Shown: positions 12,601 through 21,136 of the stretch, piece after piece
Layout of the letters: each line of letters starts with the position of its first letter
How positions within the stretch are numbered: the stretch's first letter is position 1
Assembly: GCF_963678975.1 (NCBI RefSeq)
Contig: NC_089281.1
Span: 6,659,277-6,723,276, forward strand
Source of the DNA: Dysidea avara
Taxonomy: Eukaryota; Porifera; Demospongiae; Dictyoceratida; Dysideidae
Direction of reading: 5' to 3'
Length of the DNA: 64,000 nt
Notes under the pieces: model-generated
What the model saw: the letters and a program-made list of their open reading frames with translations, nothing else
What the model was told of the DNA's origin: nothing
Databases searched by the model: none
Position numbers and translations under genes: made by a program

Positions 12601-15600
12601 ACCAATATAGTAGTATACAGCTGTGTAGCATTTTATTGTAGCTGTGTGAATTCACTGTATAGTAATTATATCCTAGCTAAAGGGAGCCATGCTGCATGGG
12701 TTCCCTGTGAAATTTGGGGGGAAAGTTGCAATTTGCTAGCTAGTTTTACTTTAAAATTTAGCATCAATTTTAAATTTTGACGCATTTTCAACCCTTAAAA
12801 ATTGCAAAAATTCTGCAGCTCCTGGAGGTTGCACCCTCAGACCAGACCCCCCTTGAACTTCTAATTGCTAGCTATAACTAAATGAACCATACAGCAAGTT
12901 TCATGCTGTGTCCCCTGCCGTAGCTATGTCAGGTCTACAATTATACATAGTATAGAAAGTCTGAAGAACAACAGATAGACCTGAGCATATTTATATAGCT
13001 AACTAGCAGTGAAATATCACTAAAATTGCATATCTGAGTATCTAATTTTCAAAAATTTCCTGTGGGGGCATGCCCCCAGACCCCCCTAGAATGCTCGTAC
13101 ATCGCACTTCGCAGAGTGTGCTTCGCACACTGTGCAACAGCTCCTCTCTCATTGGCATGTATACAGTAGCAATTTCAACATTATAGTCAATGGCCTGACC
13201 AACCCAATTTTCCCTCCTCCGGCCCTGTATTTCAATATCTGGATAGTAATTTGAAGCAATCAAGGTAGTTGCTAGTAATTTAAAGCAATTTCATCATGAT
13301 TTTGTGTGATGCAAAGCCCACTGATTATCATACCACAATCCCAATCGCTGTACAAATACTGTGCTTACTTCTGATCCAGTATAGCAAGTGGGTTCATGGC
13401 AAAGTTTTATAGTAAGTGATGATGTCACTATCTGTAGGATATCCAAAAGGTTCGGTATATCCGGATAGTAAAAATTGCTATCCGTTTCAGCTCTACCATA
13501 TCCACTTCAATACAAAGAATGTTTAGCTGTTATTGTCACTATAAATTGAATACACTGAAACATTGTAATGAAGTCCTGCATGTAGAGCAGGTACCAGTGC
13601 TAGTCACATATGTAAGCTAATAGTTAACCTGTTTAATTCACATATAACTGGGAACCAGAGGACTTTTTAAAAGTAACTTATCATTTATCACGTCTGAAAG
13701 TAAAGTAACATAGCAGTACATAATACTCTTAAAATAAAAATGACTTATTGTATTATCCATTACCTCACTCATTACTTTTATCAAGTGTTGATTGTAAAGC
13801 TGCAAGTTATAACTAAACAAATTCAGCCTACTACAACTTGTTCCAGCTGTGTCCGTTCCCAGTTCTATGTGTTGCTTGAAAATGGCTTTAAGTGAATGAC
13901 AGGATAATAAGCCAACTGACCAATCAATCTTTTGGTAAAATATCAGGTGTGCAGCTAGAAACAAATTTCAGCTGCATGAAGCAACATGACAACTGTATTG
14001 TAAGATGGCACAGCTGCTCTATTAGAGGTTTTCATTCTTCGCAGTATTAAATTGTATTCATTTAGGTCCTTGAGCCTCAATGTTAGCTGTTCTACTAAAT
14101 GTCTTTTGTCTGTTTTATGGCTCCTTCAATTTTTGGATTGCTGCTGCCACAACCACTACTGCTACTTATATAAGGGAGTTGGCATCAAATGTCCCACAAC
14201 AACTAAAAAAACGGATAGAGGAAAAATGTTATAAGGAACCATATACTATATGACAAGTCACATTACCTTTTTTATTTGGATTCAAACTCAACTATAAAAT
14301 AATTTGTGGTCTGGCTACATGAAATTAGGCCCAGGGCAAGAGTCCCATTGGCTACTATCCATGTTGCATGATGTCCTTGCCAAGGAACAGGTACATTATA
14401 GTTACAGTAGACTTGCATATACAATACAAAATAGGTACTACCTCACGTTCATGTATAATATTTGATAGAAAAGCAGTGAAGCAAACAGGTAGTTATCGCT
14501 ACAAACAAGACATTCCAGTAGCTTGCTACAGTGGTAATACTCCAAGCTGGCAAAAGGAAGAAGAATTTAGTAGAGATCAATACAAGCAAAACATCCCTAG
14601 TGCAACTTGCTACATCAGTCATGACACCTCAAGTTGGCCAACAAAAGAAGAAAAGGATGATGCTTGCTACAATGATAACCCAAGCTTGCCTTTGGAAGAA
14701 AAGAAGACTAGTGATTACAACAAGCAAAGCATCTCAGCTATAGAAATAAGTTCAGGCTGCCCCAATAGTGATTTGCCAAGAGAAGAAGAAATGACTGTAC
14801 TGTACAAACAAGAGATTCTAAGTGTAGCTTGCTACAGTGATAGTACTCAAAACCAGCCAAAGGAAGTAGGAAAACAAACAGACAATAATGAAAGTGCAGG
14901 TTTCCTATCACCTAATGCAACACCACTTCTGTTCTTCTATGACTGTGAATCAACTGGTGGTAATGTACATGAAGATCACATTATTGAGATTGCAGCTGAA
15001 GTTATTGGTCCAAGTAAACCATTCATTTCTGTAAAATCATTCTCCGAATTTTGTGACACCCCGTACTCTATCTTGGGAATTGGTACGTTGAACACAAAAT
15101 TACATGTGAACTTTGACTCACCATGTTAGGATGTGGTGTTACTGAAGATATGCTGGTGGGCAAGAGGAAATTTTCAGAGGTCTTTCCAGACTTTTTGTCC
15201 TGGATCAACAAATGTATCAAAGAAGCTAAAAAGGCAACTGGTAAACCATTTTATCCAGGTATTTATGTACATGTGATATCATGCATATAATGTGGTACTC
15301 AATCTTCATACAGTTTTAGTGGCCCACAATGGGTTTGTTTTTGACTTCCGCATCCTTGCTGCAGAAGTTGAGCGCCGAAATTTAGAACTGCAATTCAATA
15401 GAGCAGATTTAGGATTTGCAGATACTCTTTATGAGTTGCAAAAGGTTTGCTAGTACATAAAACCATGGTGCATGGCAGAATCAGTGTGTACTTTACTTAA
15501 AGGGCTACATGTTCAAAGTTGGATAAAACATGAGTAGGTGAGGTCAAGTGACTAGTATAGCACACAAGGTGCTTTTGCACTTTGATCCACATGAAGTTAA

Positions 15601-16079
15601 AGAATGTGGCCTATAGAATCAATACTGTACTTGACTTAGCCCTGTGCTCTTGACTTAGCGCTGTTGTCTTGACTTCACCCACTTGAACATAATTATAGTC
15701 TTGTAACCATGCAGTGGTCTAGGCATGCACAGTATGCTAATCTTGAACTATTTATATACAGATGAGGAAAGCACATGATCCTTTACTAAGTGACTGGAGT
15801 CCTCAAGAACGGAGGCGATTATCCATGAGTAATTTGCACAAAAAGTACTTTCCAGGACAAAACCACTGTAGTAAGTTCCTTCAACAATTTATTTAGTGTC
15901 ACTAGTTATATACTGTAACAGGTACCCATCGAGCATTAGAAGATGTCCAGATGATGATTAAATTATTCACCACATCACAACTTAGCAAAGTACTCCAGTC
16001 TCTTACCATGAGAAGCACTAGTGAGATAATGTCTGTCTGGAAGAATAAACATGAGGCTTATACAGCTAGGAACATGTAG
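601..16079 (+). CDS. G1: DEDDh 3'-5' exonuclease gene, 5' end outside window
   Basis: Predicted exons: possibly 13-54, then 601-670, 14469-15082, 15130-15258, 15314-15444, 15762-15870 and 15922-16079 (TAG). All junctions are GT-AG and the phases match the paralogues G2-G5. The domain shows motif I (LLFFYDCESTGG, with Asp and Glu of D-x-E), motif II (AHNGFVFDFR, Asp) and motif III (HRALEDV, H-x4-D), the DEDDh signature of proofreading and TREX-type exonucleases that remove nucleotides from 3' ends. Ahead of the domain are about five degenerate repeats of the form YKQ-(D/N/E)-I....ACYS. Exon 601-670 (ESNP motif) matches G5 exon 2. I could not find a SUMO-motif exon in the 13.8 kb intron, which is filled with transposons. 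The C-terminus stops about 75-80 residues before those of G3 and G4. The first exon should lie upstream of position 1. The substrate is unknown; a nuclear role is inferred from the paralogues. Confidence 0.8.
671..1238. other. Start of long G1 intron, no gene seen
   Basis: AT-rich intron sequence. I see no conserved frame, RNA gene or clear repeat ends here. Confidence 0.5.
1247..1545. mobile_element. hAT-like MITE, 299 bp
   Basis: Terminal inverted repeats read TAGTGATGCACCGAT at the left end and its complement at the right. The element is flanked by a perfect 8-bp target duplication, CAACCAAG, at 1239-1246 and 1546-1553. An 8-bp duplication and a TAG(N)G start are typical of the hAT superfamily. 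There is no coding capacity, so it is non-autonomous. It sits inside an older diverged repeat (see 1220-4540). Confidence 0.85.
2476..2750. mobile_element. Inverted-repeat MITE, 275 bp
   Basis: The ends read CAAGGGGGTGACAC and its near complement. The arms extend about 65 bp through a TGTAGGTAGATCT and a CCGCGGTCAAAGTC block. The flanks carry a 6-bp direct duplication, TAGTAT (2470-2475 and 2751-2756). The interior holds many GGTCAA half-sites. The superfamily is not identified. Confidence 0.75.
4974..5082. repeat. 24-bp minisatellite, about 4.5 units
   Basis: Head-to-tail copies of a pyrimidine-rich unit built on TCTGGAGC and CCTCCTCCCACCCT. The copies differ by single bases. Confidence 0.85.
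5544..5856 (+). mobile_element. GGCGGATCCAG MITE, copy 1 (313 bp)
   Basis: The ends read CAATGGCGGATCCAG and CTGGATCCACCCCTG. The flanks carry AAACC at 5539-5543 and 5857-5861. A related host sequence at about 6925-7023 (opposite strand) lacks the element and has the target once, which shows the insertion and its 5-bp duplication. The interior contains a C16 run, a paired ACTCTAATAGAGCAGTC motif and a T-rich tract. Confidence 0.85.
6321..6395. repeat. Short tandem duplication (~38 bp unit)
   Basis: Two adjacent near-identical copies share CTAAAGTTGAATACTC and CTACTAGA(T/C)GCGTG. The rest of 5957-6920 shows no gene or clear element ends. Confidence 0.7.
7913..8440 (-). pseudogene. Frameshifted C-terminal PHD-like finger of the pogo transposase
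   Basis: Open in the -1 frame relative to the main transposase frame, overlapping its last codons. It continues the charged coiled segment (AERIAKKQQREEEMKRK) and ends in a Cys/His-rich module: CCMCFG, then CGCGRWVHEDC, then CTFC. The spacing fits a PHD/RING-like zinc finger. An in-frame ATG occurs at 8395 (ATGA overlap with the stop), but homology of the coil across the shift argues for a single lost base rather than a separate gene. The slippery context A-AAA-AGG is weak for programmed frameshifting. Confidence 0.7.
8392..10383 (-). CDS. Pogo-like transposase (DDE_1), main frame
   Basis: This 663-codon frame encodes a transposase that binds the element ends and does cut-and-paste transposition. 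Residues 1-35 are basic. Residues about 36-75 form a Psq/CENP-B-type helix-turn-helix (VNEAAIVYGVPATTL). Residues 90-165 look like the second DNA-binding domain (ITQGWWRSFRDRQ). The DDE_1 catalytic core has Asp201 (IYNVDESG), Asp308 (LLLLDGHSTH) and Asp344 (HEAQPLDCTVFSPLK). The C-terminal part is Ser/Thr/Pro-rich and ends in a lysine-rich coil. Met4 (MPRRQ) is an alternative start. The frame ends early because of a one-base change in an A6 run (8436-8441 on the plus strand). The expected continuation is the next feature. Confidence 0.9.
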   Translation of the reverse strand: MFDMPRRQGQRKVLKKRKRSKSAPAVLHTPTKKRRKQWTNEQMKNAMEAVETTTCGVNEAAIVYGVPATTLKDRVSGRVKHGTKSGPPKYLSDDEEKELADFLKESSEVGFGKTRRDVLNIAESYAKQKGVLRKESGITQGWWRSFRDRQGDLSLRRGDNTAHVRMDAVNEETISDYFALLQTVMQKHGITNSPGQIYNVDESGVPLDPKAPNVVTKTGAKKVRYRSTGRKGQITIVACGSATGQVIPPTVIFEAKGVNHAWTSGGLPGMTYGYSDSGWITTDLFESWLSGHFLKHAVCECPLLLLLDGHSTHYQPEVVRYAKRNEVLLLCLPPHTTHEAQPLDCTVFSPLKAQWRTVCHDFFQTNPGKVITKFNFVSLFVQAWSKAVIPTNIISGFRTCGVYPLNVSAIRVVQVRPERNSDNDSNAEHPCQGDMNVGDNSGASTDERRDGFTLEQEMLFKRRYEEGHDLYVDANYIRWMRLHHPEVNISIPTEQESGSLLDSLQEVTPISPIPIEYPEDEVTDELVSMDMQLSAIPGATSSELQLPVTSEQLPTNSKQQLLSPGSAATSLPPVDNQSAIAIITSSPKNSTPPLREFLIYPVTNPSTSTTPAAPKRSVPKARLLTSDESLAMLEEKEKAKKDALIEKEKRLNVLQRNSNEKKK
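11267..11577 (-). mobile_element. GGCGGATCCAG MITE, copy 2 (311 bp)
   Basis: Inverted orientation relative to the copy at 5544 and closely similar along its length. The ends are CAGGGGCGGATCCAG and CTGGATCCGCCACTG. The 5-bp duplication ATGTG lies at 11262-11266 and 11578-11582. It contains an A-rich tract and a paired CTCTATTAGAGTA motif. Confidence 0.85.
11854..13495. mobile_element. Probable hAT-like non-autonomous element, 1.6 kb
   Basis: The left end is TAGGGCTAATACAGATA and the right end is the complement of TAGAGCTGAAACGGATA. Both lead into CCGGATA-rich sequence. No convincing target duplication was found. No transposase is recognisable inside. A GGGGGCATGCCCCCAGA string at about 13065 is shared with 28780, 29190 and 33860. 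Confidence 0.5.
13496..14468. other. End of long G1 intron, no gene seen
   Basis: No conserved frame or RNA gene is seen. The acceptor TTTGATAG at 14461-14468 precedes the first repeat-rich exon of G1 and is mirrored in G5 at 61392-61399. Confidence 0.5.
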
Positions 16080-16449
16080 TATAGGAATGATGTGTAATCT
16101 GTAGTTTTTTAGTCATGCATAGGAATAGATAGACTTCCTGTATTTACATCATTTACATCATACATTGTACAAGACACATCCTTGATACACTTCATTGTAG
16201 TTAGAAATCAAAGTAATGCTTTGATTGTTTGCAAATCATTCAACTTTTGTCAGCGGATTCATAATACAGTGGAACATCTCTTATCCAGACAGTCTGGTAC
16301 ATACTACTGTCTATGTCTGTAACTAAGAATGTACTATAACTAAGAATGTACTATACAGTTTAGTGGATAGAAGGGAAGTCACTATCACTCCCCTGGGATG
16401 TAAAATGTTTTATCACCTAGCAACCAAGTGGTAGTTATTATTATAGCAT

Positions 16450-16746
16450 AAAAATAATTTAAAATTAAAACATGGGAATAGAGATCGCTAAAGAAACAAG
16501 AGTCAAACAAGCCAGCATGTTAAACACACAGAGATCTCTATTTGGACTCAACGGATATGGTATAAAAACATTAGTTTCTCCATAAATCAGGGGCAGATAA
16601 GTACTGAGAATGCTTCTGTATAAATGTTTGATTGAGTCCAAATAGAGATCTCTGTGTATTTAACATGCTGGCTTGTTTGACTCTTGTTTCTTTACTTATT
16701 TTTCTGTGATCTCTATTCCCATGTTTTAATTTTTAAATTTATTTTT
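16450..16746. mobile_element. Palindromic MITE with ~100-bp arms
   Basis: The left arm (16450-16551) and right arm (16632-16746) are near-perfect inverted copies, including CATGGGAATAGAGATC and CAAACAAGCCAGCATGTTAA. The loop is about 80 bp. It is nested in the Tigger-like element. Confidence 0.8.
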
Positions 16747-17623
16747 ACACTAGTTTGTTTACTTTTATAAATTCATTTATGGATAGCTAACATGATAATA
16801 AGAGGTGTTGGTGGTGCTTGATATATTAGACAGTACTAAACATGTATATCAAAGTCAGTCATCATGTATAGTAGCTGTTAAGTAGTCAGTTAATATTAGC
16901 AAACACCAGTGTATTGTTTCCTTATTATTGAATGTACTTTGTACTATACAGCTTTGACATATCCAACTATAGGCAGTGTATAGCATGCTGTGGTCAACAA
17001 TAGTATGGCTTCTGATTTATCATATAGGCATACACACTTGTGCAGCTATGTGATCACAGTAAGTCAAGTACGCAGTGGTACACAACAACATTGTTGCTCT
17101 AGGTATGAACTTAGTACACTGTGAATAGGTAATGAGATAGGGTTTCCAAATGAACGTGTTAACATGAATAGATTGGATACTTATTAACACGTTGGTTACC
17201 CTTGCAGAGACTAAGTCAGAAGATCAATGGCAAAGTGAACCTACAAGAAGTAAATTGCTTGAGAATGGGAGTTATCATTGTAATATGCATTTAAAAATAG
17301 GTCATGCATGGACATGAAGAAAGACATAGGAAGGAAAGTTATGTAGTTTTTATCCCAAGAAGTACTCACATTTTGCTCTAGCCCTGTGGAAAAAAAATTA
17401 AAAAAGAAGATGAACAAAATGGCATATTACTGTTATTTAAAAAATACTTTTATTGGTTCCTTTTGACTTCATATTTTCCAGTGGACCTATGCTTCTTCCA
17501 AGTTAACTTCTAAGGCTTCTTTTGTGGTTGGGGTAGCTTCCTAAGGTGGTGTTTAGGTGTAGGATTTTGGCAAAAAACAGAGGCAGTCTCTATTATGAAC
17601 CACTACCATGGTTCATGTAATAG

Positions 17624-17730
17624 TTATACCATGGCTGCGAGGGATTTTGCTGATATATACACCCAAAGCCCGAGGGCCGCAGGCCCGAGGGGTGCGGGTG
17701 TAGCAAAATCCCAAGCAACCATGGTACAAG
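17624..17730. mobile_element. Short palindromic MITE
   Basis: The arms GTTATACCATGG...GGGATTTTGC and GCAAAATCCC...CCATGGTAC flank a GC-rich core with CCCGAGGGCCGCAGGCCCGA. A similar design is seen at 34767-34876. Confidence 0.55.
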
Positions 17731-18785
17731 TGATATATATATCACTTGGGGCGTACTCACCTAATAGGTGAAAGAACTAATGAGAACTCATCCCATTTGT
17801 TTTATACAGTAGCATCTGAAGATCGATTGTGGTTTTAATAGCGTGGGCTAATAGCCATCAAAACGTTGTCCATACGTTAAAACGTCATTAATACGTTACT
17901 AGGCTTCAACACGCAATGTTAGAAAACTTGCGATTGTGGGATGGAGTTTATATTGTTATCATTTTGGTACTAAGTTAAGCCAACTAACTTCGCTATTGGG
18001 ACAGTAAGTAAGTTATTATATTAAGTTAAGTACTTAGAACTGTAAGTTACTAACCTATTTCAATGCAGCAGTAGTAGCTTTGCTGTTCCATGGTCTGTTC
18101 AAAGGCTGATACGCGGTGGGTAGAAATACGCATCCACAATCGCCCAAACAATATTCTTTAGTAACAACCAACTACTCTATCTTAGCCTATGTACTAAGCT
18201 TAGCAACCTCTACAAAACCGAGTCCCACAATACAAAGCTCTATGTCGCTCAATATAACAAGTCGAAGTGCATCGATTCTTTGAACTGGCTGGGTATCAAA
18301 GTCATCGGCAAACCGCTTTCCCATGATATTTCCCGGGCAATATGTGAGTTAAACACTGAGCAGCGCCTTTGAACGCCCACGCTAAAGTGGTATATGATAG
18401 AATAAACAATTAATCCATGCACCTAACAAGTAAACAGCAACCTTTAGGCTCCCTCTTTGTGCTTTTATCTCACCCAAATTTCATTATTGTCAATAGACTA
18501 CAAGGCTATAACTTGGGCTGTCTGGACAATGGAGGTGCCTGGATAAGGGGGGTTCCACTGTATGATTAACTATCACATTAATTCATCATGAAATATAGCA
18601 ATCTGTTAAGTTTTGTATCATTACAATATTCAAGGTCTCTTGGGGACTGCTGGTAATTTAGTGTTGTCATTGGAAATCCCTGTGAAAAATCCTTGATCAT
18701 GTAATATGTATCTGATTCTGTACATGTTCATCACCACACCTTTCTTTTGTAAATTAGCACCCATTGTCAAATAGTCAGTTTTGCA

Positions 18786-20520
18786 CCATTACCAACCTGA
18801 CACTTGGTATAAGGTTTGTTAATACATTGAACATCATCAAAAACCAATGAATCAGTTTGATACCAATGTCCACCATCACCTAATTTCAATAGAATTCTCT
18901 GAAGGTGACATTTACAATGCACTTGCTTCTTTTGATCCTCATAAAACTATACAGGTATTGATTGTATTGAGCCTCAACTCCTTGAGAATTGTGTATCATT
19001 CCTATATAGACTTTTACATTATTTGTTCAATCTTACTCTTCACAAACACACACTACCACTAGAATGGTGTTCACACCTTATTGTTCCAGTATTTAAATCT
19101 GGAGACAGAGGACTAGTCTCAAACTATCAGCCCATATCACAACACTTCAAAGGTACTTGAAAAACTCTTATATGATAAAATAATACATCACCTCAACCCA
19201 TGCATATATCACATCGTCTCAATTCAGCTTTCTTAAAAACAGGTCCATAACCCAACAACTGCTTATTGTATTCAACAATATAATCATCACACCTCACCAA
19301 ACTGATGTTATCTACCTTGACTTCCGTAAGGCATTTGACAGTGTGTCCCACAATGTATTATGTAAACTAAAGAGATTTGGTATTTTGGGAAATTTATGGC
19401 TATGGATCCCTCTAAGTCAAAAACAGTGTGTCAAGATCAACAGCAAATATTCTGACTTCTTACCAGTTTTATCAGGAGTTCCGTAAGGTAGCATCCTAGG
19501 ACCTTTATTATTTTTGATATACATTAATGACCTACCTGAGTACATCCTATCCTCTTTACTATTTCTATTTGTCAATGATACCAAAATGCCTTAAACAATT
19601 ACCACCTTTAACAACAGCATATAGAATTGCAAAAAGACTTAAATCTGCTCAATGAATGGGGTATAGACACCAATTTATTGTTTAGTCTCTCAAAGACATT
19701 GTTTATGAGCTTTAAACCGCACCTATCCACATCCTATTCTATAGGATCTAATGTCATCTCCAAAGTTTATATGCACATAGATCTGGGAATTGTAATTTCG
19801 TCAGACCTGAACTGGGAGCCTCATTATAACTTCATTTTGTCCAAAGCATATATAATGTTAGGACTATAATATGATGTTCCTTCTCAGCAAATATCACTTT
19901 CCAGTCCAAGAAGCAGCTTTATTTATCACTTGTCAGATCTCAGTTTTTGTTTTGTTCTGTACTGTGGAAACCCAATTAACTTATTGAAAGACATTAAACA
20001 CTGGAGCGACTTCAATGTAGAGCAACAAAATATATTCTTAATGACTACACTATATAGTGACTATATAAAACATCAATTAATGACTCTCAAGATTTTGCCA
20101 CTTATGTATTCTCTAGACATCTCAGACATTGTGCAGTTTCTGGCTGATTAAGTGTTTAAAATTGCCAAACAATTCCTTTAATGTTGATAACTTTATTAGT
20201 TTTGCATCAGGAAATATACAATTAGCTACAAGTAACACATTACAACATAATAGACGGAAACCCCACCAGTGTATTAACTAGCAATTAACTTTTACTTCAA
20301 TCAATTAGCTGTCACGGATCTGGAATACACTACCCATCATCAATTGTGATCTTAGTAGCTAGCTATAGCACCAATCAAGAAAAACTTATTAACCTAGAAT
20401 CATTTTGAAACTAATTTCAATTCAAATACTTTATGAAGCTAAATATTCATTTTTATGTCCCTGTAGCCATTTAACAAGTCCCCCAAATTAACCACCTAAT
20501 TTTGAAGCACTGCATGTAGC
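18786..20520 (+). pseudogene. LINE (Jockey/CR1-like) reverse transcriptase relic
   Basis: Conceptual translation across several frames gives ordered reverse-transcriptase motifs: DIYNALASFDPHKT, then VPVFKSGDRG.VSNYRPIS, then VIYLDFRKAFDSVSHNVL, then a broken VP.GSILGPLLFLIYINDLP. The FADD catalytic box has become FVND. A C-terminal tail with WNTLP and a CPC-like block follows. Stops and frame changes are frequent, so it is dead. No poly(A) end or target duplication was fixed. Confidence 0.75.
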
Positions 20521-21038
20521 TAGCTAACCTTTTTAGCTAATAACAATCACTTTTGTAATGATACGTTGTTTTTTTTTCAATTATAATCACTGTATAACTA
20601 TAACTAATCAACTGTAATTATTTTAGGCTACTGGAACAGGTTCCCAGTGGACCGCCAGCATACCTGGGCGGCTGTATAGCTACCCGGCAATTCGTTGTAA
20701 CCATGTGTTATTGTAATTCTCTAGCTATGCTGTAAAGCAAAAAAATAAAATAGCTATTAGTTTTAGCATGTCCATTACTTTTAATTGAGTTTTGTGTCAT
20801 CTGGAAATCTTTTTAAGATTTGTAGTTACATGCCGGATCATGTAGCTAGCTAGCTACAAAAGATATTCTTGTGAAACTTTAAAAAACGTAGCTACTGTCA
20901 GACAAAAGGTATAGACTATAATATACTTAGCTACTATAGTCACAAGGCTAATAGCTACTTTACTAAGTTACCTCAGCAGTTCAGTTTCTCGAGTTTTCAT
21001 GGTCTATGTATACACAGAATTATCGCCCACTAACTAAT

Positions 21039-21052
21039 GTTACCATGGATAC
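21039..21052 (+). promoter_or_regulatory. X-box-like palindrome upstream of G2
   Basis: GTTACCATGGATAC lies 84 bp upstream of the G2 start codon. It resembles the RFX X-box (GTTNCC-N2-GGNAAC). G4 has a matching site, GTTTCTATGGATAC, at 49957-49970. Function is inferred. Confidence 0.4.
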
Positions 21053-21136
21053 GCAATGCGAAAATACTGGACAAAAGTAGTGATTTGTACGTTTGTACTG
21101 ATAAAATTTCAAATGGTTGCCACGAGCTGAAGTGAG

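Larger units (their letters stand above)
16267..18560. mobile_element. Tigger-like element ends with nested insertions
   Basis: The left end is CAGTGGAACATCTCTTATCC and the right end is the complement of CAGTGGAACCCCCCTTATCC. Both are flanked by TA (16265-16266 and 18561-18562). The form resembles Tigger/pogo termini. The 2.3 kb interior holds two palindromic elements and no transposase I recognise. Confidence 0.6.

Noticed and set aside
12320..12610. 96-codon plus-strand open frame
   Set aside because: No recognisable motif, no supporting splice context, and it lies inside a probable transposable element.
13638..13964. 108-codon minus-strand frame
   Set aside because: Low-complexity AT-rich translation without conserved pattern or gene context.
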